Shown piece by piece: positions 27,722-40,400 of a stretch of 64,000 nt of DNA (the stretch's first letter is position 1; each line of letters begins with the position of its first letter). The translations under genes and the position numbers were made by a program. The notes under the pieces are model-generated. The model saw only the letters and a list, made by a program, of their open reading frames with translations. It searched no databases and was not told the origin of the DNA. The DNA is taken from assembly GCA_022605955.1 (NCBI GenBank), contig JAKCOZ010000058.1, forward strand, positions 868,001 to 932,000. The letters are read 5' to 3'. Source of the stretch: Rallus limicola (lineage: Eukaryota > Chordata > Aves > Gruiformes > Rallidae).

Positions 27722-28594
27722 AAGGATTTACTTGCACCCTCAGCAAGTTTACTGATGACAGCAAGTTGTGTCGTGCTATCAACATGCTGGAGGGAAGGGA
27801 TGCTGTCCAGAGGGACCCTGACAGGCTTGAGATGTGGGCCTGCATAAACTGCATTAAGTTCAACACAGCCAAGTGCAAGGTTCTGCACAACATAGGTTGG
27901 GGCAATCTCAAGCACATCTACACATTGGACAGTGAATGGATTGCAAGAAGCCCTGAAGAGAAGGACTTGGGGGTGTTGGTTGATGACCCATCAATGTCTG
28001 CTTGCAGCCCAGAAAGCCAACCACATCCTGGACTTTATCAAAAGTGGGTCCAGCAGGTCAAAGGAGTGGATTCTGTCCCCCTAGTCTACCCTCATGATAT
28101 CCCACCTGGAGTACTGTGTCTACAGCTCTGGACTCTGTTGGAGTGAGTCCGGAGGAGGGCCACAAAGATGATCAGAGGCTGGAGCATCTCTCCTATGAGG
28201 ACAGGCTGAGATAGTTGGGCTTGTTCAGCCTGGAAAACAGAAGGCTCTGGGCAGACCTTAGAGCAGCCTTCCAGTACCTAAAGGAAGTCTACAGAAAAGC
28301 TGGAGAGAGGCTGTTTACAAGGGCATGTAGCAATAGGACAAGGGGGAATGGCCTTAAGCTGAAGGAAGGGTTAGATTAAATATTAGGAATAATTTTTCAC
28401 TCTGAGGGTGGTAAGGCACTGGCATAGGCTGCCTAGAGAAGCTGTGGCTGCCTCCTCCCTGGCAGTGTCCAAGGCCAGGTTGGATGAGGCTTTGGACACC
28501 CAGGTCTAGTGGAGTGCATTCCTGCCCATGGCAGGGGATTTGGAACTAAGTGTTTGAGGTTCATTCCAACCCAAAATATTCTACGATGATGATT
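27722..28594 (+). mobile_element. CR1 LINE, 5'-truncated copy
   Basis: About 870 bp match the 3' end of an avian CR1 in order. It starts near CTTGCACCCTCAGCAAGTTT and passes through GGAAGGGATGCTGTCCAGAG, GCCAAGTGCAAGGTTCTGCA, GAGAAGGACTTGGGGGTGTT and GGAGGGCCACAAAGATGATC. Further on come TGTTCAGCCTGGAAAACAGA, CAAGGGCATGTAGCAATAGG and CAGTGTCCAAGGCCAGGTTG. It ends with the tail TTCATTCCAACCC and ATTCTACGATGATGATT. CR1 elements move by target-primed reverse transcription and usually insert as 5'-truncated copies, which fits. The reading frame is broken by small insertions, deletions and stops, so the copy is inactive. The tail at the right end fixes the sense orientation. Confidence 0.95.
27766..28146 (+). 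pseudogene. Remnant of CR1 reverse-transcriptase C-terminal end
   Basis: Part of the CR1 copy above. The open stretch still shows the segments GRDAVQRDPDRLEMWA, AKCKVLHNIGWGNL and SPEEKDLGVLVDD, which match the region that follows the catalytic domain in CR1 ORF2 proteins. The catalytic core itself is absent because the copy is truncated. Beyond the last of these segments the frame drifts, and the C-terminal part does not match until the final nucleotides. The stop at 28,144-28,146 is a TGA where the family usually has a CGA arginine codon, as expected from CpG decay. A deletion of roughly two dozen bases lies just before it. It is not a host gene. Confidence 0.85.
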
Positions 28595-31500
28595 ATTTGA
28601 CTAATGCAAAGCACCTGATCTTGGCAGAGAAAAATTTCCAGGACACACTTATAGAGAACAGGCTGATGTCCCTAGACGTTTCATGAGGTTCCTTGAGAAA
28701 TGTGCCCTTCCTAAGGGTAAAGATGCCTTAAGCTTAGGCAACGTCAATGTGTAGGAATCCCTTGATTTAGTAAAAAACATCTTCCTCTTACATTGTACTT
28801 CATATTTCTTTATCAAAATCTTCATTTCAGAAGCATATTATGAACCGTAGGTTCATGTTATGTTCATCTGAACAGTTCTGTCATATTATGCATAGAAGGG
28901 CATACGTGAACAGAAGAGTAGTAAACTGAGGGAATGGAGCAGCAAAAGCTGTGTTGTACTAAACCTGGGCAGAGGAGAAGTGCAAAGGTCTCTACTAAAA
29001 GAGGTCCAAGGCATAGTGACCTTTCTGCGAAGGACATGCCCTCAGAAGAGAGGTCCTGACCCAGAAAACCCTCACCAGAAGGGAATGCTGCATAATTGTA
29101 GAATTAGAAGTGAATACAGTATGAAGCTGTAGCTTCACAAAATATCAAGCAAAGGAATCAGAATGTGACTGGCATATATACATGTGTACAAAGCTCCTCA
29201 TCAACAGTTCTGAGGTATCACCAGTGGCCAGAAAGGTGTCTGTACATACTCTTAGGTGTCCAGAGACTCAAGACAGAAAACACACACTAATTTAGTATTA
29301 ACTTGAGGATAACAAGAAAGCCGTCACTGACACAGCTGTGGGTGAGTAATGTAATATTTTGTGCTGCTAACCCTAGTGAAAAGCTCAGAAATCAAGTTCG
29401 TATGTAGTTTCTTATTCTCCTTAAGAGGACTGATTGCCTGCTTGCATTTCCTGCAATACACAGACCAACACGGCCCTGCTTTACCTAACTTCATTATATA
29501 CCCTAACTGTTCACAACAACTTCTGAACATTTTGAACGTTTATTTGACATGTCCTGATGTTAATCTGAGGACAGTTTGTAAGCCAAAGGGCACTTTCTGC
29601 TTGTATTGTAAATATTTACAAAACCCAATCATTTTAGTCCCCTAAAGATGTGCACTTGGATAATTTATTCTGTTCAGCTATGGCTATGTAACAGGGAAAG
29701 GCCTCTAAGCAGAGCTGGATGGAACAGGAATTAGGACGACTTTACTGTACGTGGCTAGAAATATCTTAAAACTAAAAAAGAAAAACAGAAATATTTCAGT
29801 CCGCACTAGTATTTCTCTTACACACTTTTTTTAAAGGCAACTTTGGACTCAACCCAAATTTTCCCCTAAGAAGTCCTGTAAGCAGGCTCCTGTCAAGCTT
29901 CCATTGTTACCCTTTAATAAGCACTTCCCTGCATAGCATCAACGCAATTTATGCCAGGGAAACATGCTTGCACATGCATGTTGATGAGACTCCTGATGAA
30001 AACCAGTAACTATATCGCCTGGATTAAATGCTTGGTTCTAAAAGCACCACCTTCAGACTAGTTCCTGAAGGCAGTAAAATCTCTTGTCCTTGTTGCCTGG
30101 GCTGCAGATTGTCTGACCCAATTTCTTCATTCCCATTAATGCTCTTTAAATCCTCCCCGACACCTGGATGAGCCCTTTCACTTGTCACTCAGACAAACTA
30201 TAATCTTATGGTATCCCTGTAAGCTCATCCTCTCAGGCTTCCTGGTAAATCTTTTTCACTTGTCCAAACACCTCCAGAGTAATATAAAAACACATGCAAA
30301 ATCCACATGGATAACACAGGTGCACACATACACAGCTGGCAAAATTCAGATGTGCTTGTGGGCTAAATCCTTTAGATATAGATCTAATGCTGTTTGCCTG
30401 AGACATGACACCCAGGACATTTCCTATTGGACTTTGACAAAATTATGACAGGTCAAACTTAGGGTCTCTATGCTAATGCTCAACAACTCAACTTAAATGG
30501 TTGTGCTGAGGCTTGAAAATAAGCCCAGCATAAAAGAAAATCCGGTGAGACTTTTGAAAGTATCACAGCTCAGCACACTGCAAGTCTTGTCCATGCGTGA
30601 AGTCAGAAGGCCAGATTGATACCTTCCCTCGCAATTAATCATAAACCCCAAAATGTCATCTTGTACCAAAATGATCTCCTGAAATTTGAGGGCAATTTAT
30701 TCTTAGGGGGCAGGGAGAGAGAGAAACCATGATGAGGGCTCCAACAGAGCAGTGGGGTCAGATCTCTTTCATACCCAGAAGGTGTACTGAAGTAGCACAT
30801 TACATCAGTACTCCTCCTTAGCCAAAGGCCAGCCTCTCAGGGTTTGTTCTGCACGCCACCTTCCTGCCCTGGCAAGGAAAAGGGAGTAGAGCCTGTAATC
30901 TAAAGCTGCCGTCTGGGCAGTCTTTATGCTCTTGAAATAGGTGATATCATAATAAGAAAATCCTGCTATGACTGTGTAACCTAATAACAGTGTCTGTTTC
31001 CATCAAAGGCTTTATATTTGTCAGTTTTAGCTTGTGTGAAAGATTACTGTATCTCTTTTATAACACAGCCAATGTGGCTGATAAGGCAAACAACCTTTAA
31101 ACACGTCTGGTAAATGCTCCTTGTCAATAGTGCAGCTTTCTGTGCTGACAGCTAGGGTAATTTCCCCTTCTTGCCTTCCTCATCATTGTGGGTAATTGAC
31201 ATTAAGAATTTAGACATGTCAACCAAGAGGAAATAAGTGAATTCAGAAAATTTGCAAATACAATCAAAATTCAACTTGCCTACATTACATTATCAACACA
31301 TTTTTTCCTCCCAGCAACCAACATGTCTCTTTCCACTCCCATTCCTTTCCTAGTCTGAGATCACCATGCCATTCACAATCCATTCCTGGGAAGTATTGAC
31401 AGAGATTTTGGGCACCCTACTCAAAACATAAAAGACTTGGACTCTTTTCTCTAAGTTCGGAACAGCCAAGTTGCATAAACATCTCAAAAAACTTCTGAGA

Positions 31501-32625
31501 ACAAAAGAATCTGATATTCTTCTTCCCAGCTTTGCTGCAGCAAAAACATTGGGCTCCCTAGCTGTTCAGAAGTGCAGAGTCATGGGTTGCCAGCCTAATT
31601 TAATACCTGTTCTCAGATTGGTTTATTCACCTTCTACAAGCTAAGTGGCAGAACAATGATTAAAAGCCTAAAAATTATTTCGTCTCTTCGTCAATCCTAC
31701 TTTTTCCACTGTCTCTGCTTCCCATGCACACAGACCACCATATCAGCCCCAAAAGATAAAAGAATATCACATTTCCATACTGATGCACCCTTTTTTTTTT
31801 TTCGCAAACATTTCTACTGACTTGGACACAAACCCCTGATTACTAACCCTATTTCACTAGGGAAATACGCTTTACCATGTAACCCTTATCCAAAGGGTTC
31901 ATTGTAGAAATTACTGGAATAAAGGATCTTATCACCACCTGGCATGCAGGGTATTGACAGTGGCAAAGCAAATAAATGCATAAGCCTTTAATTTGTCAAA
32001 ACTTTAAGTACAACATCTTCTTTATGGATGAGTACCAAACATCTCAGATGCCTAACAAAACTCTCAACCTTTTAACATTGGGTTTGGCATGATTTCTTTA
32101 TCTATCTGCCATTTTTTGGATGCATCACATACAGACAAGTGCCAGTTTTATCACCAATGAATAAATCAGGTAAGACAAATGGAGCAGCTCAACATAATAT
32201 AATCTCCTTGATGACAAGAAAAGGAGCTTGTCTATTAATTTATATTTGTGATGCCCTAGCTGTCACCAGGACAGACACACACATTTGTATACGTACACAC
32301 ACAGAGGCACAGCCACACATGCTGTTGCAGAACATTAAGCTGCTTTTAGCACCCAAGACACACAAGTCCTATTAGCAGGTTATTCATGCCAAGCTTTCTT
32401 TCCTCTAACATAGCCAATACTTGGTTATCTCACCAGGATTATCTCTGCATTAACTTATGGAAGTTGTCCTCTGCAACATCTCCAGCCCAGTACTTCGTAC
32501 TTTTGACACTTTCCATTCCCGAAGTCTGGACCAGCTAGAGTTTCACTTGGTGAATATTAATATTTATGTGTTTTGCAAAGATTAGTTCTATTATCTCAAT
32601 TTTCTATTATAAAACATATATCAAA
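28595..32625. other. Unique non-coding sequence
   Basis: No gene or named repeat is recognised. A T12 run lies at 31,791-31,802. The stretch 31,000-31,230 has a mixed, non-repetitive composition with short homeodomain-like and AT-hook-like words. It could be a conserved non-coding element, but nothing in a single sequence can show that. Confidence 0.5.
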
Positions 32626-32822
32626 GTTGGTGAGGCACTGGAACAGGTTGCCCAGAGAGGGTGCGGAAGCCCCACAGGGGATTTAAGGTTAAGTTAGATG
32701 GGGCTTTGGACAACCTTATATAGTGAGTGTGTCCCTGCCTGGGAGGGGGTGGGGGATGGGTGTGTTTGTGTTAGAACCAGATGAGTTTTGAAGTCCCTTC
32801 TAACCCAAAGTATTCTATGATT
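32626..32822 (+). mobile_element. CR1 LINE 3' end, about 200 bp
   Basis: The sequence begins TTGGTGAGGCACTGGAACAG and continues GTTGCCCAGAGAGGGTGCGG and AGATGGGGCTTTGGACAACC. After a G-rich insertion-like patch comes GAAGTCCCTTCTAACCC, ending ATTCTATGATT. This is the sense-strand 3' end of a CR1 with its terminal motif intact. It differs from the 27,722 copy in the G-rich patch at 32,741-32,760, where CR1 normally has a shorter CCTGCCCATGGCAGGGG-type segment. Confidence 0.92.
32741..32760 (+). other. G-quadruplex-forming motif inside CR1
   Basis: The pattern is G3-A-G5-T-G5-AT-G3, which meets the four-tract quadruplex rule with loops of one, one and two bases. It sits within the CR1 3' untranslated tail at a place that is G-rich in many CR1 copies but here has expanded. 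Confidence 0.65.
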
Positions 32823-35800
32823 AAAGGCAGCACTGCTGCTAGCAACCAGTAGTTTCGTGAGCTTGCTAGAACTGTATTGCAGTGGTATCCAAAGCCGTTT
32901 CTGAGATCTCTGCTTTGCATGGCTGGACAGGGCACCTCGAAGGAGACTTCTGCCAGAGGAGCCAGAGCTCTTGCTTCACAGAACCTTGAATAAAGTATCT
33001 TCACTTCTCTGCCAACATTCATTACATTACTATAAAAGGAAGGGAGTCACTGAGACATTTAGCAGAGCTTAGTCAATTTTCAACTAACCAATACAGTGTT
33101 TCTTATTACTAGAAAATTCTGAATCAATGAAGCCAAAATTTTTCATAGAAGATGTTTGGTTCCAGATGGACCTTTTTTAAGCTGTAATTTATATGTCCGT
33201 GCATTTATTTGGGAAGCCATCTAATAACTTTCTAATAGATGAAAGAAAGATCTCCAGAATGCAATTTAATTTTATTCTGATGAGGAAGTTAGAGGGGTTT
33301 TGTCTTCGATGGTGAAACTAGCAAGGTCAAATAGCATGTGTCAAAGTCAATTTAGAAATTAACAAATAACTATTTTTTTCATCAGTGGTGGGGACCCCTA
33401 ACCAGACTATGAGTGTTACAGAAATATAGAAGAAATCTATAATAGTTGGGTTTTTTTAAATTGCATATAAACATGTCTGATCAGTCTCCAGTAAAAGACA
33501 AAACCTTATCAGCTGTAATTAGTATTAAGAGTGATAACACTTTAGGCTTAATGTGTAATCCAAATCTGTCTATCAAATATTTCTAAAAAGTCAGTAGGCT
33601 CCTTCATAGGAATACTGTAAGAAAAAAAAAAGCCTTTTTTAAGTTTATGCATAAACATATACTTGGATGGAGTATTAATATACTGAAGAAATGCATCTAA
33701 ATATTTTTCTATATTAAAGTAGAATTAAAATACAAAAAACTTTTCAGAAACTCTAGCTCAATTCAGTTCAGTGTCATTCAGTTCAGAGGCAGGGGTCCTG
33801 TTACACTTGGGAACAATAAAGGTAACACTCCCCCCCTCCCCACAAAGCCCAAGAAAAAACATACTCAGAAAAGATGGGGGGAAAAAAAAAAAACACCACA
33901 CCAGAAGGGCTTTAAAAAAAGTTCACCATTTAAGGTGGGACATCACAGGCAAAATTCAGATACATTTAAGCAGCAAGACACTAAACAAGCTGCAGCAACT
34001 GGCATATCATAGACACAATTCATGGGATGTGTTACCAAGGAGATAATGTTAATAGAGAAGCAGCAAGAGAGTAGGAGTGGAAATAAATAACTATTCTTTG
34101 TGCCTTTTGTGTCAATTGTGTTCACGTACATGGAAGGATAAATAAACTATTTTAAAAAAGAACTGAAAAGCATAGCTCTATTTTAAATATAGTCACTGAA
34201 GGGCTAAAGCTTTAGCTCAGGATAAGGGTTTTTCAGAGAAATCAGCTCAGGCAGGAGGGTTGGGTGTTTTTTTTCTTTAATACCTTTTATTTATGAGAAG
34301 ATGAGTACAAATGGTTTAACAACAAGCAATTTTTGGCAAAAGTAATGGATGCACCAAGCTCTAAGCACTTCCTCAAGTCCCCACAAAGTGACAGCTATAA
34401 TATTAGTGTGCTCAGCCATAAGATTTTCTGAACAATCAGCAGCTTTAGGTATACTCGCGGCATATGAAAGCCCTCATGCTGCAGCAATGAAACCCTAATC
34501 TTTCTCTGTTCTGGCAACTAATTATTAAATTACTGTATTTACTGAAAGACAGGCTAAACGAAACGTTCTCTTGGAAGCTGTGTGTTGAGAGATATTTCAT
34601 CTTTAAATGAATGCACGCCTTTTTTGCACAGCAATTAAGAGGAGCTATTTAGATTTAAGGAGGATCTCTCATCCAATAGGTGGTGCTAGTTATTCCTCCA
34701 GTTATCTAGATAGCTGACATAAGTATTTTTTAAAAAAACACCCAAAAACCAAAGCACCAAAAACCTGACAGAGAATCCACTAAGCAGAACTAACCCAAAT
34801 ACACTGTTAATACCAGGTTTATAAACTGCACTTGTATTTAACATCTTTGAAATTGTAGAGCTCCTTTAATTTAAAAAATTATCCAATATTTTCAGAAGAA
34901 AAAGGTGTCTGATAACACCAGCTTGTGTGTGGCTGCCTGCATGTATTCCACAGAACAGCTATCCTACTTTCAAATTTCTGCTGCTACTACATATGCCTAT
35001 CGTTCCTTAAAGTGAAACAAAATGTAGTACTACTATGAAATATAATCTCTAGCTTACTAAAATGATATTATATTCTCTCTTTCAAGTCACCAGATTTTCT
35101 CTAATCCTGCCATTGCAAAATATTATTGAAACAGGAACTGGCTTCTTAAGGAGTGCATAAAACAGGGAAATGTGGTATCCAATTAACTTTTTTTTTTTAA
35201 GATACCTTAGTGTTCATCTTTCCTCCAAGAAACAAAATGTACATATTTATTTGGGTATGGGGCCAAGACCTTTGTGTAAGTCATGTGTACACAAGTGAAA
35301 AAACTAACCCTGGTTTGCAGAAAATGAGAAAGTGGTAAAATAATTAGAGATTATAGTAGTTAGGCATAGGACCAGATTTATGGCTGTGAATGATTGGATT
35401 AAAACAAATAAAAATCCCCAGATCACACCACCTTGATGGATTTTACATCAAAATAATTTTCTGTTCAGAATCAAATACATCAGCTTATCATTAAAAAATT
35501 AAAAAAAAAAAATCAAGCCTACAATAGATATAACAGTATTTAACAATTTTATAAGCTTCAATTTTGGAGAAAGGCCAAAAAAAGTTGGGGATTTTGGTTG
35601 ATCTTCATCCAGTTATTTAACATATGCAAAACTACATTCCTCATATTTTTGCTTCTTTTCATAGTTTTTCCAACATCAGTTTGTCACCTAAGCACAACTT
35701 TACAGAGGTCAGTAAAGTTCTTTGCATGACTAAACTATAGCCTTCGGTCTCTAAATTTGTACACTAAGTTGTCATTTTTCAGATCTCTTATGAAACATAC

Positions 35801-37105
35801 GGAAAATTCCTGAATTTTCTTTGGTACTAAGCAAATGATCAACAGTAAAACAACAAGCATAATGCATCACGTGAAGTACTTTGCTAATTTATTTTCCAAT
35901 GTCATTTATGGTGTTAGTTATTTAGGATAATATTTCATTATGTAAATGTCCTTTGGCATATTTCTAAAAGCAATGAAGTCTTAAGTAATAAAGAAGTCCG
36001 CAGTGCAGCATTCATTTTTACTAAAAGTGGCAGAAAAAGCATCATTTCTTCTGTGGGCAAATTAGCAAAAGGTGTATTAGTAAAATTCCTTGCACCATCT
36101 GAGAGCCCTCTGGCTCCTTACACAGCTTTAGATTCAACAGTTTCTGAGCATCCTTGAATCATTATTACAACACCTCCTGAGAAGCAGAGAAGAGATTAAA
36201 AAAATATTTTAAAAATTGAAGTTTCACCCATTGCTGAAGTCCTCCCCACCTGTACTTAAGAGATTATTCATGACACTAAAAGACAGTTTGTGAGGCTTAT
36301 TGTATCCAGTGAAGAGTGACTTAGGAGAGAAGAATGCATCTCTTCACATTAGAGTAGTTAACATCCCAAATATTACAAATCAGTGCAACTCATTACCATA
36401 AACATGTGGAATGCTGTAGTTTAAGCTACCGTTGATGAAGCTTAATGCAAGTAGCTAAGCACAGGCTGATACCCAAAGAGGCGGTCCCTCCTGCTCAGCT
36501 CCTGATCCCCAGGCACACATCCCTGGACTCTTCCTATTTACCTGTGCTGAATTCAGCCCTGCTGAAGACTCATCATGGCTCCCCTACACGTTTAGCTTTC
36601 ACCTTCATCTGACTCACCACAGAGGTGCAGAAACAGTATGCAACTGGCACAAGAGACATGGCAGGAATACAGCATCAGAGGCAAGAAAAGGGCATGCATA
36701 CCTCTTTGGTGAGAACAACAAATGAACACTGAACCACAGCTTTGCTTTTCTGTGTTTCTTATGTGTTTTGTTCAAGCTTGCAACATATTGTGACCTCAGC
36801 ACCGCTGTTCCAGAAGAACATGTCTCAATCTGCTATACTCTCCAGCTGTGTGCACCTACACGGCCACTTCTGGGCTCTGCTGGGATATGGCAGCAATTCT
36901 CCAACAAGGGAATCAGAACTACCTTCCTTATAGCCATGAATTCTAGCTCATACAACTATCTGTCTGCTTATAATCATAGGAAGTGTGACCCAACAACACT
37001 ACACAATGAACTTGCATGCTGGTGGAAATGCTGAAAAATTACCAAATCGAACTACCTTAAGCATTCAAAATAATTTTCTTGGGACTTGAGAGATACTAAC
37101 AATTC
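32823..37105. other. Unique non-coding sequence
   Basis: No exon or named repeat is recognised. A C7-T-C4 tract near 33,830-33,841 and an A12 run near 33,883-33,894 are the main simple sequences. The stretch 34,440-34,680 contains several TAATTA-like words and unusual CpG-bearing words (CTCGCGGC, AAACGAAACG) and could be a conserved element; this is speculation from composition only. Confidence 0.5.
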
Positions 37106-37471
37106 TTCTAAAATTCTGTCCTGGTTCTGGCCAGGCCAGAGTTAACCTCCCCAAGAAGCCAGCACAGGTGAGTTGCTTTCCACACCACCTGACATCACTC
37201 CCCCATAAAAGGGGCTTATCAGAGAGATGCAATTTGGCCCAGCTCTGGGACAACAACAGTTCTCTTTTCAGTGCCCAACTCAGGACTCAAAAGGGGTCTC
37301 AAAGGGCTAGGGTAGCAGTAGAGTATGGGACTCTTAATGCTAGGGCCATGAGTTGTTTTCTATGGGGGTGGATGTCAGGTGATGTGGATTACTCAGCTCA
37401 CCTGTGCTGACTGTTTAGGGAGATTAACTCTGGCCTGACCAGAGCCAGGACAGTATTTTAGAACCAGGACA
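37106..37471. mobile_element. Palindromic pair of ERVL-like LTR 5' ends
   Basis: The left arm (37,106-37,206) and right arm (about 37,362-37,463) are reverse complements over about 100 bp with few differences, around a spacer of about 155 bp. From 37,117 the left arm reads TGTCCTGGTTCTGGCCAGG then CCAGAGTTAA, like the start of avian ERVL-type LTRs. It continues through CACCTGACATCAC to a TATA-like CATAAAAGGGG box. The right arm carries the same start in the opposite sense, ending CTGACCAGAGCCAGGACA, but its TATA region is altered. The symmetry continues outward past the LTR start, into TTCTAAAAT on the left and ATTTTAGAA on the right. A second short AGAACCAGGACA terminus follows at 37,460-37,471. 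No coding sequence is present. A single LTR insertion cannot give this layout. Confidence 0.8.
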
Positions 37472-40400
37472 AATAGGAAAAAAAAATAACCCACCTTACT
37501 AGACACAGGGAGGACAACAGGTCCAAGACTCACTAAAGTAAGTTGAACACACACTGTGCTGAGTTTGTTTCATACTTCATTCTTTGGATAGCTGTAATGG
37601 CTCTAGCTGGCTTATGCTGAGCAGGCTGACAATGTTTACATGTTCTTGATAGCCTGAAACTGTCCCAGTGGCATTTTCAAACCAAATCCCTGAAAACGGG
37701 CTGGTATTTGCATTGCTGGAGAAGGAAGGTCCAGCAGTTAGAGTGCTAGTCAGAAATCAAAGGTATCAAAGACACATTTGTCCACTATACCAGAGCCTTC
37801 CTTTGCAACCTATTTGCTTACTCCGCCATGTGTAAAATGAACCTCAGATCATCCTTCACCTGAAACACTGACAGCAGAAGCTCTTAACATAGCACAGTTG
37901 TCATTTTGCTATTTTATTTTTTTTTTCCAAGTTCTTGAAAACAACAGTTTTCCAGAGCCACTTCCTCTTGAGATCATCAGAGCAGACAGTATTAGTCTGT
38001 TGTGAGGTAAAGAATATCAAAACGGTCAGAATTCAGGATACCACTGTTAATGTCAAACCTTGACCTCTGAAGAGCAAGTCAGAACAAAGGGCATGCTTGC
38101 AGATCCCAACAGCTTAAATAAATTCAGAAATCATGTTATTGAATCCATTGGACTTCTTTGTATATCAGCTTTAAAAATCAACTATTTTGCATAGAGCTCA
38201 ATTAGCAAACTGAAAATAACTGTTAATTGTGGTATTAAAGTGCATTTACAACAGACCTTAGACCTATAGGACAACTATACTCATGTAAATCACATAGCAA
38301 GAGACACAAATACATTTGGCAGCCGTGATGTTGAATGGCCCAGCCATGCCTGCACAAAGTCCCTGATGTCTAAGAGGAATCAGGAAGTTTATGGGCTGAA
38401 AAGACCTTTGAAGCAACCAGCAGCGATCCACATAATGGTGGTCTTGCACCTCCAGCCCCTGCATATCTTCCACCTTGCCTTTTACCCGCAAGTACTCCTA
38501 CAACACAAACTACTTGTCTCATAGTCAGGAAGTTTCAGTCTTCCAGGCACACCTCCATCCGTTGTGGTGGTGCTTCACAGGGCAGATGCATTTAGTGTGT
38601 GATTATTCAAAACTCCTGAATTTCAATAAATCGTATTTTTCAAATGGGTCCACTTTGTTAGATGGAAACACTTTTAGCTTGACTGGCCAGCTGACAACTT
38701 GGCATCCCCTCATTTTAATGAGCTACATAGCTTTTGAACAGAGTTTAATTAAAATTGCCTATACTACATACACTGTCCTGCAGTTTATAGTATAAATTCC
38801 AGGTCAGATGTACCTGGTTAGCACTACCTTTTGACAGCCACAGTTCTCCAACCAAGTCTACTAAATATTACTTGACAAAGGCTGCAAGAGCCACTAGATA
38901 GCAGCAAATCAAGCAGCATGTTCATTAGTATGTATGGTATCCTCTCCCCCACCCCTTTGCAGCATACACAAGCGGCTGTGCTGTTAACATTCACTGTGCA
39001 GCCCCTACAAAGGAATACTTGCAAAAGGAACATAACACAGTAAAAAATATAGGCTTTCTTTAAACTAAATATACACCAGAAATACATACATCAGAAAACA
39101 ATCCAAGGCTGCTAACAGGCAGAGCATTACCAGCCTCAGTAGGAGGAATATGAGCAGTAGAAAATATCCTAGCTCAGAGACTACCAGCCAGATGCCATAC
39201 TCACATGGGTGCTTCTGCAGGGCAGCCAGGGAGGGAGTTCAGGAGGAAAAGCAGTTCATCTCTACATACAAAAGAAAAGGAGCCCACTCATATATCCCAC
39301 TCTTCCCCAGGGAGGACTGGCTCTTTCCTACCTCTACAGAGAGCAGAAAACACCCAGGCAGTCCTCTAACCCCCATGCCCCAGCCTGGGGTGAACCTGCA
39401 GCAGCAGCTCCTTCTCATAAGCAATTTGCTTTAACAAGAGCAACCTGTGCTGGGCTGACGAGCAAAAACTCCTCCTTTATTTCAACTTCAAAATGAGGCA
39501 GGTTTTGCAGGGCGTGCACCCCTCTGAAGGTCACCTCAGTGATCTGTGGTTTCCAGAGTCAAAGAAATGAAGACAGAAGTTTCTTTACCATGGTTTTCAG
39601 TCCTTTTACTACTTTCCATACTGTGCTATGGAGGGTAGTGTGTGGTGTACTTTCGTATTTTACTGGACATCAGCTAGCAACATGTTTGTAGAAACCTGGT
39701 GAAATTAAGATGAACACATGAAAAAGTATACATAAGAAGAATATAGAGCCAGGCTGAAATTTACTACAACTTTGGTACCAAAGAAAGAACAAGAGGAAAA
39801 GGGGAATTTGACTGCCTTCTGTAAGAGGCTGTGAAAAGCTGAGATCAAAGAAACAAAGCCAGTACAGTGATATTACACAGTTCCTATTGCCTTGTCTGGG
39901 ACAGCTGGGGTCAGGCTTTTCCCTGCAGTCTCTCAATCAGCCTTTTGTTCCTCTTTATGACAACTGCTAAGGAGGCATGAATCACTCAGGCCTCAACTCC
40001 CCTTGGTAGATGAGCACCATAAAGCTTCAGTAACATGGACACTGATTTTGAAATAGCCATCTGTATTGCAGGAGAACCCAAAGGTGCACTTCACTCCACT
40101 CCACTGGAGGGAGGAAGAAGCTGCCAGACAAGATCAATGAGGAATGAATTGTTTCCTGTTAGAGATGTTTACAGCATGAAATATTTAAGGCACTCTGACC
40201 ATAATGGAAGTGACTTAAATTAAGACTGACACGCGCTTTGGGAACCAGCAATTCCTTGCAACAGAGCCTCACCCTGAGCCTTTGTGTTGAAGATCACATT
40301 AGCTGCAAAGTTTCAGATCAGAAACTGAGTTTTTCCAGCTTCAGGGTGTTCATAGCCGGGCTTTCAACTTGCAGCAGCTCTTCAGAATACATCTTGGAAA

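Noticed and set aside
35330..35400. Possible MIR head (GTAGTTAGGCATAGGACCAG)
   Set aside because: A single short block matches, with no following core segments.
37117..37452. Reading of the palindrome as a DNA-transposon MITE with terminal inverted repeats
   Set aside because: The arm is the 5' end of an LTR that also occurs at 55,908 with TG...CA ends and target duplications, and I see no convincing target duplication around the palindrome. A mobile palindrome is kept only as one hypothesis in the findings.
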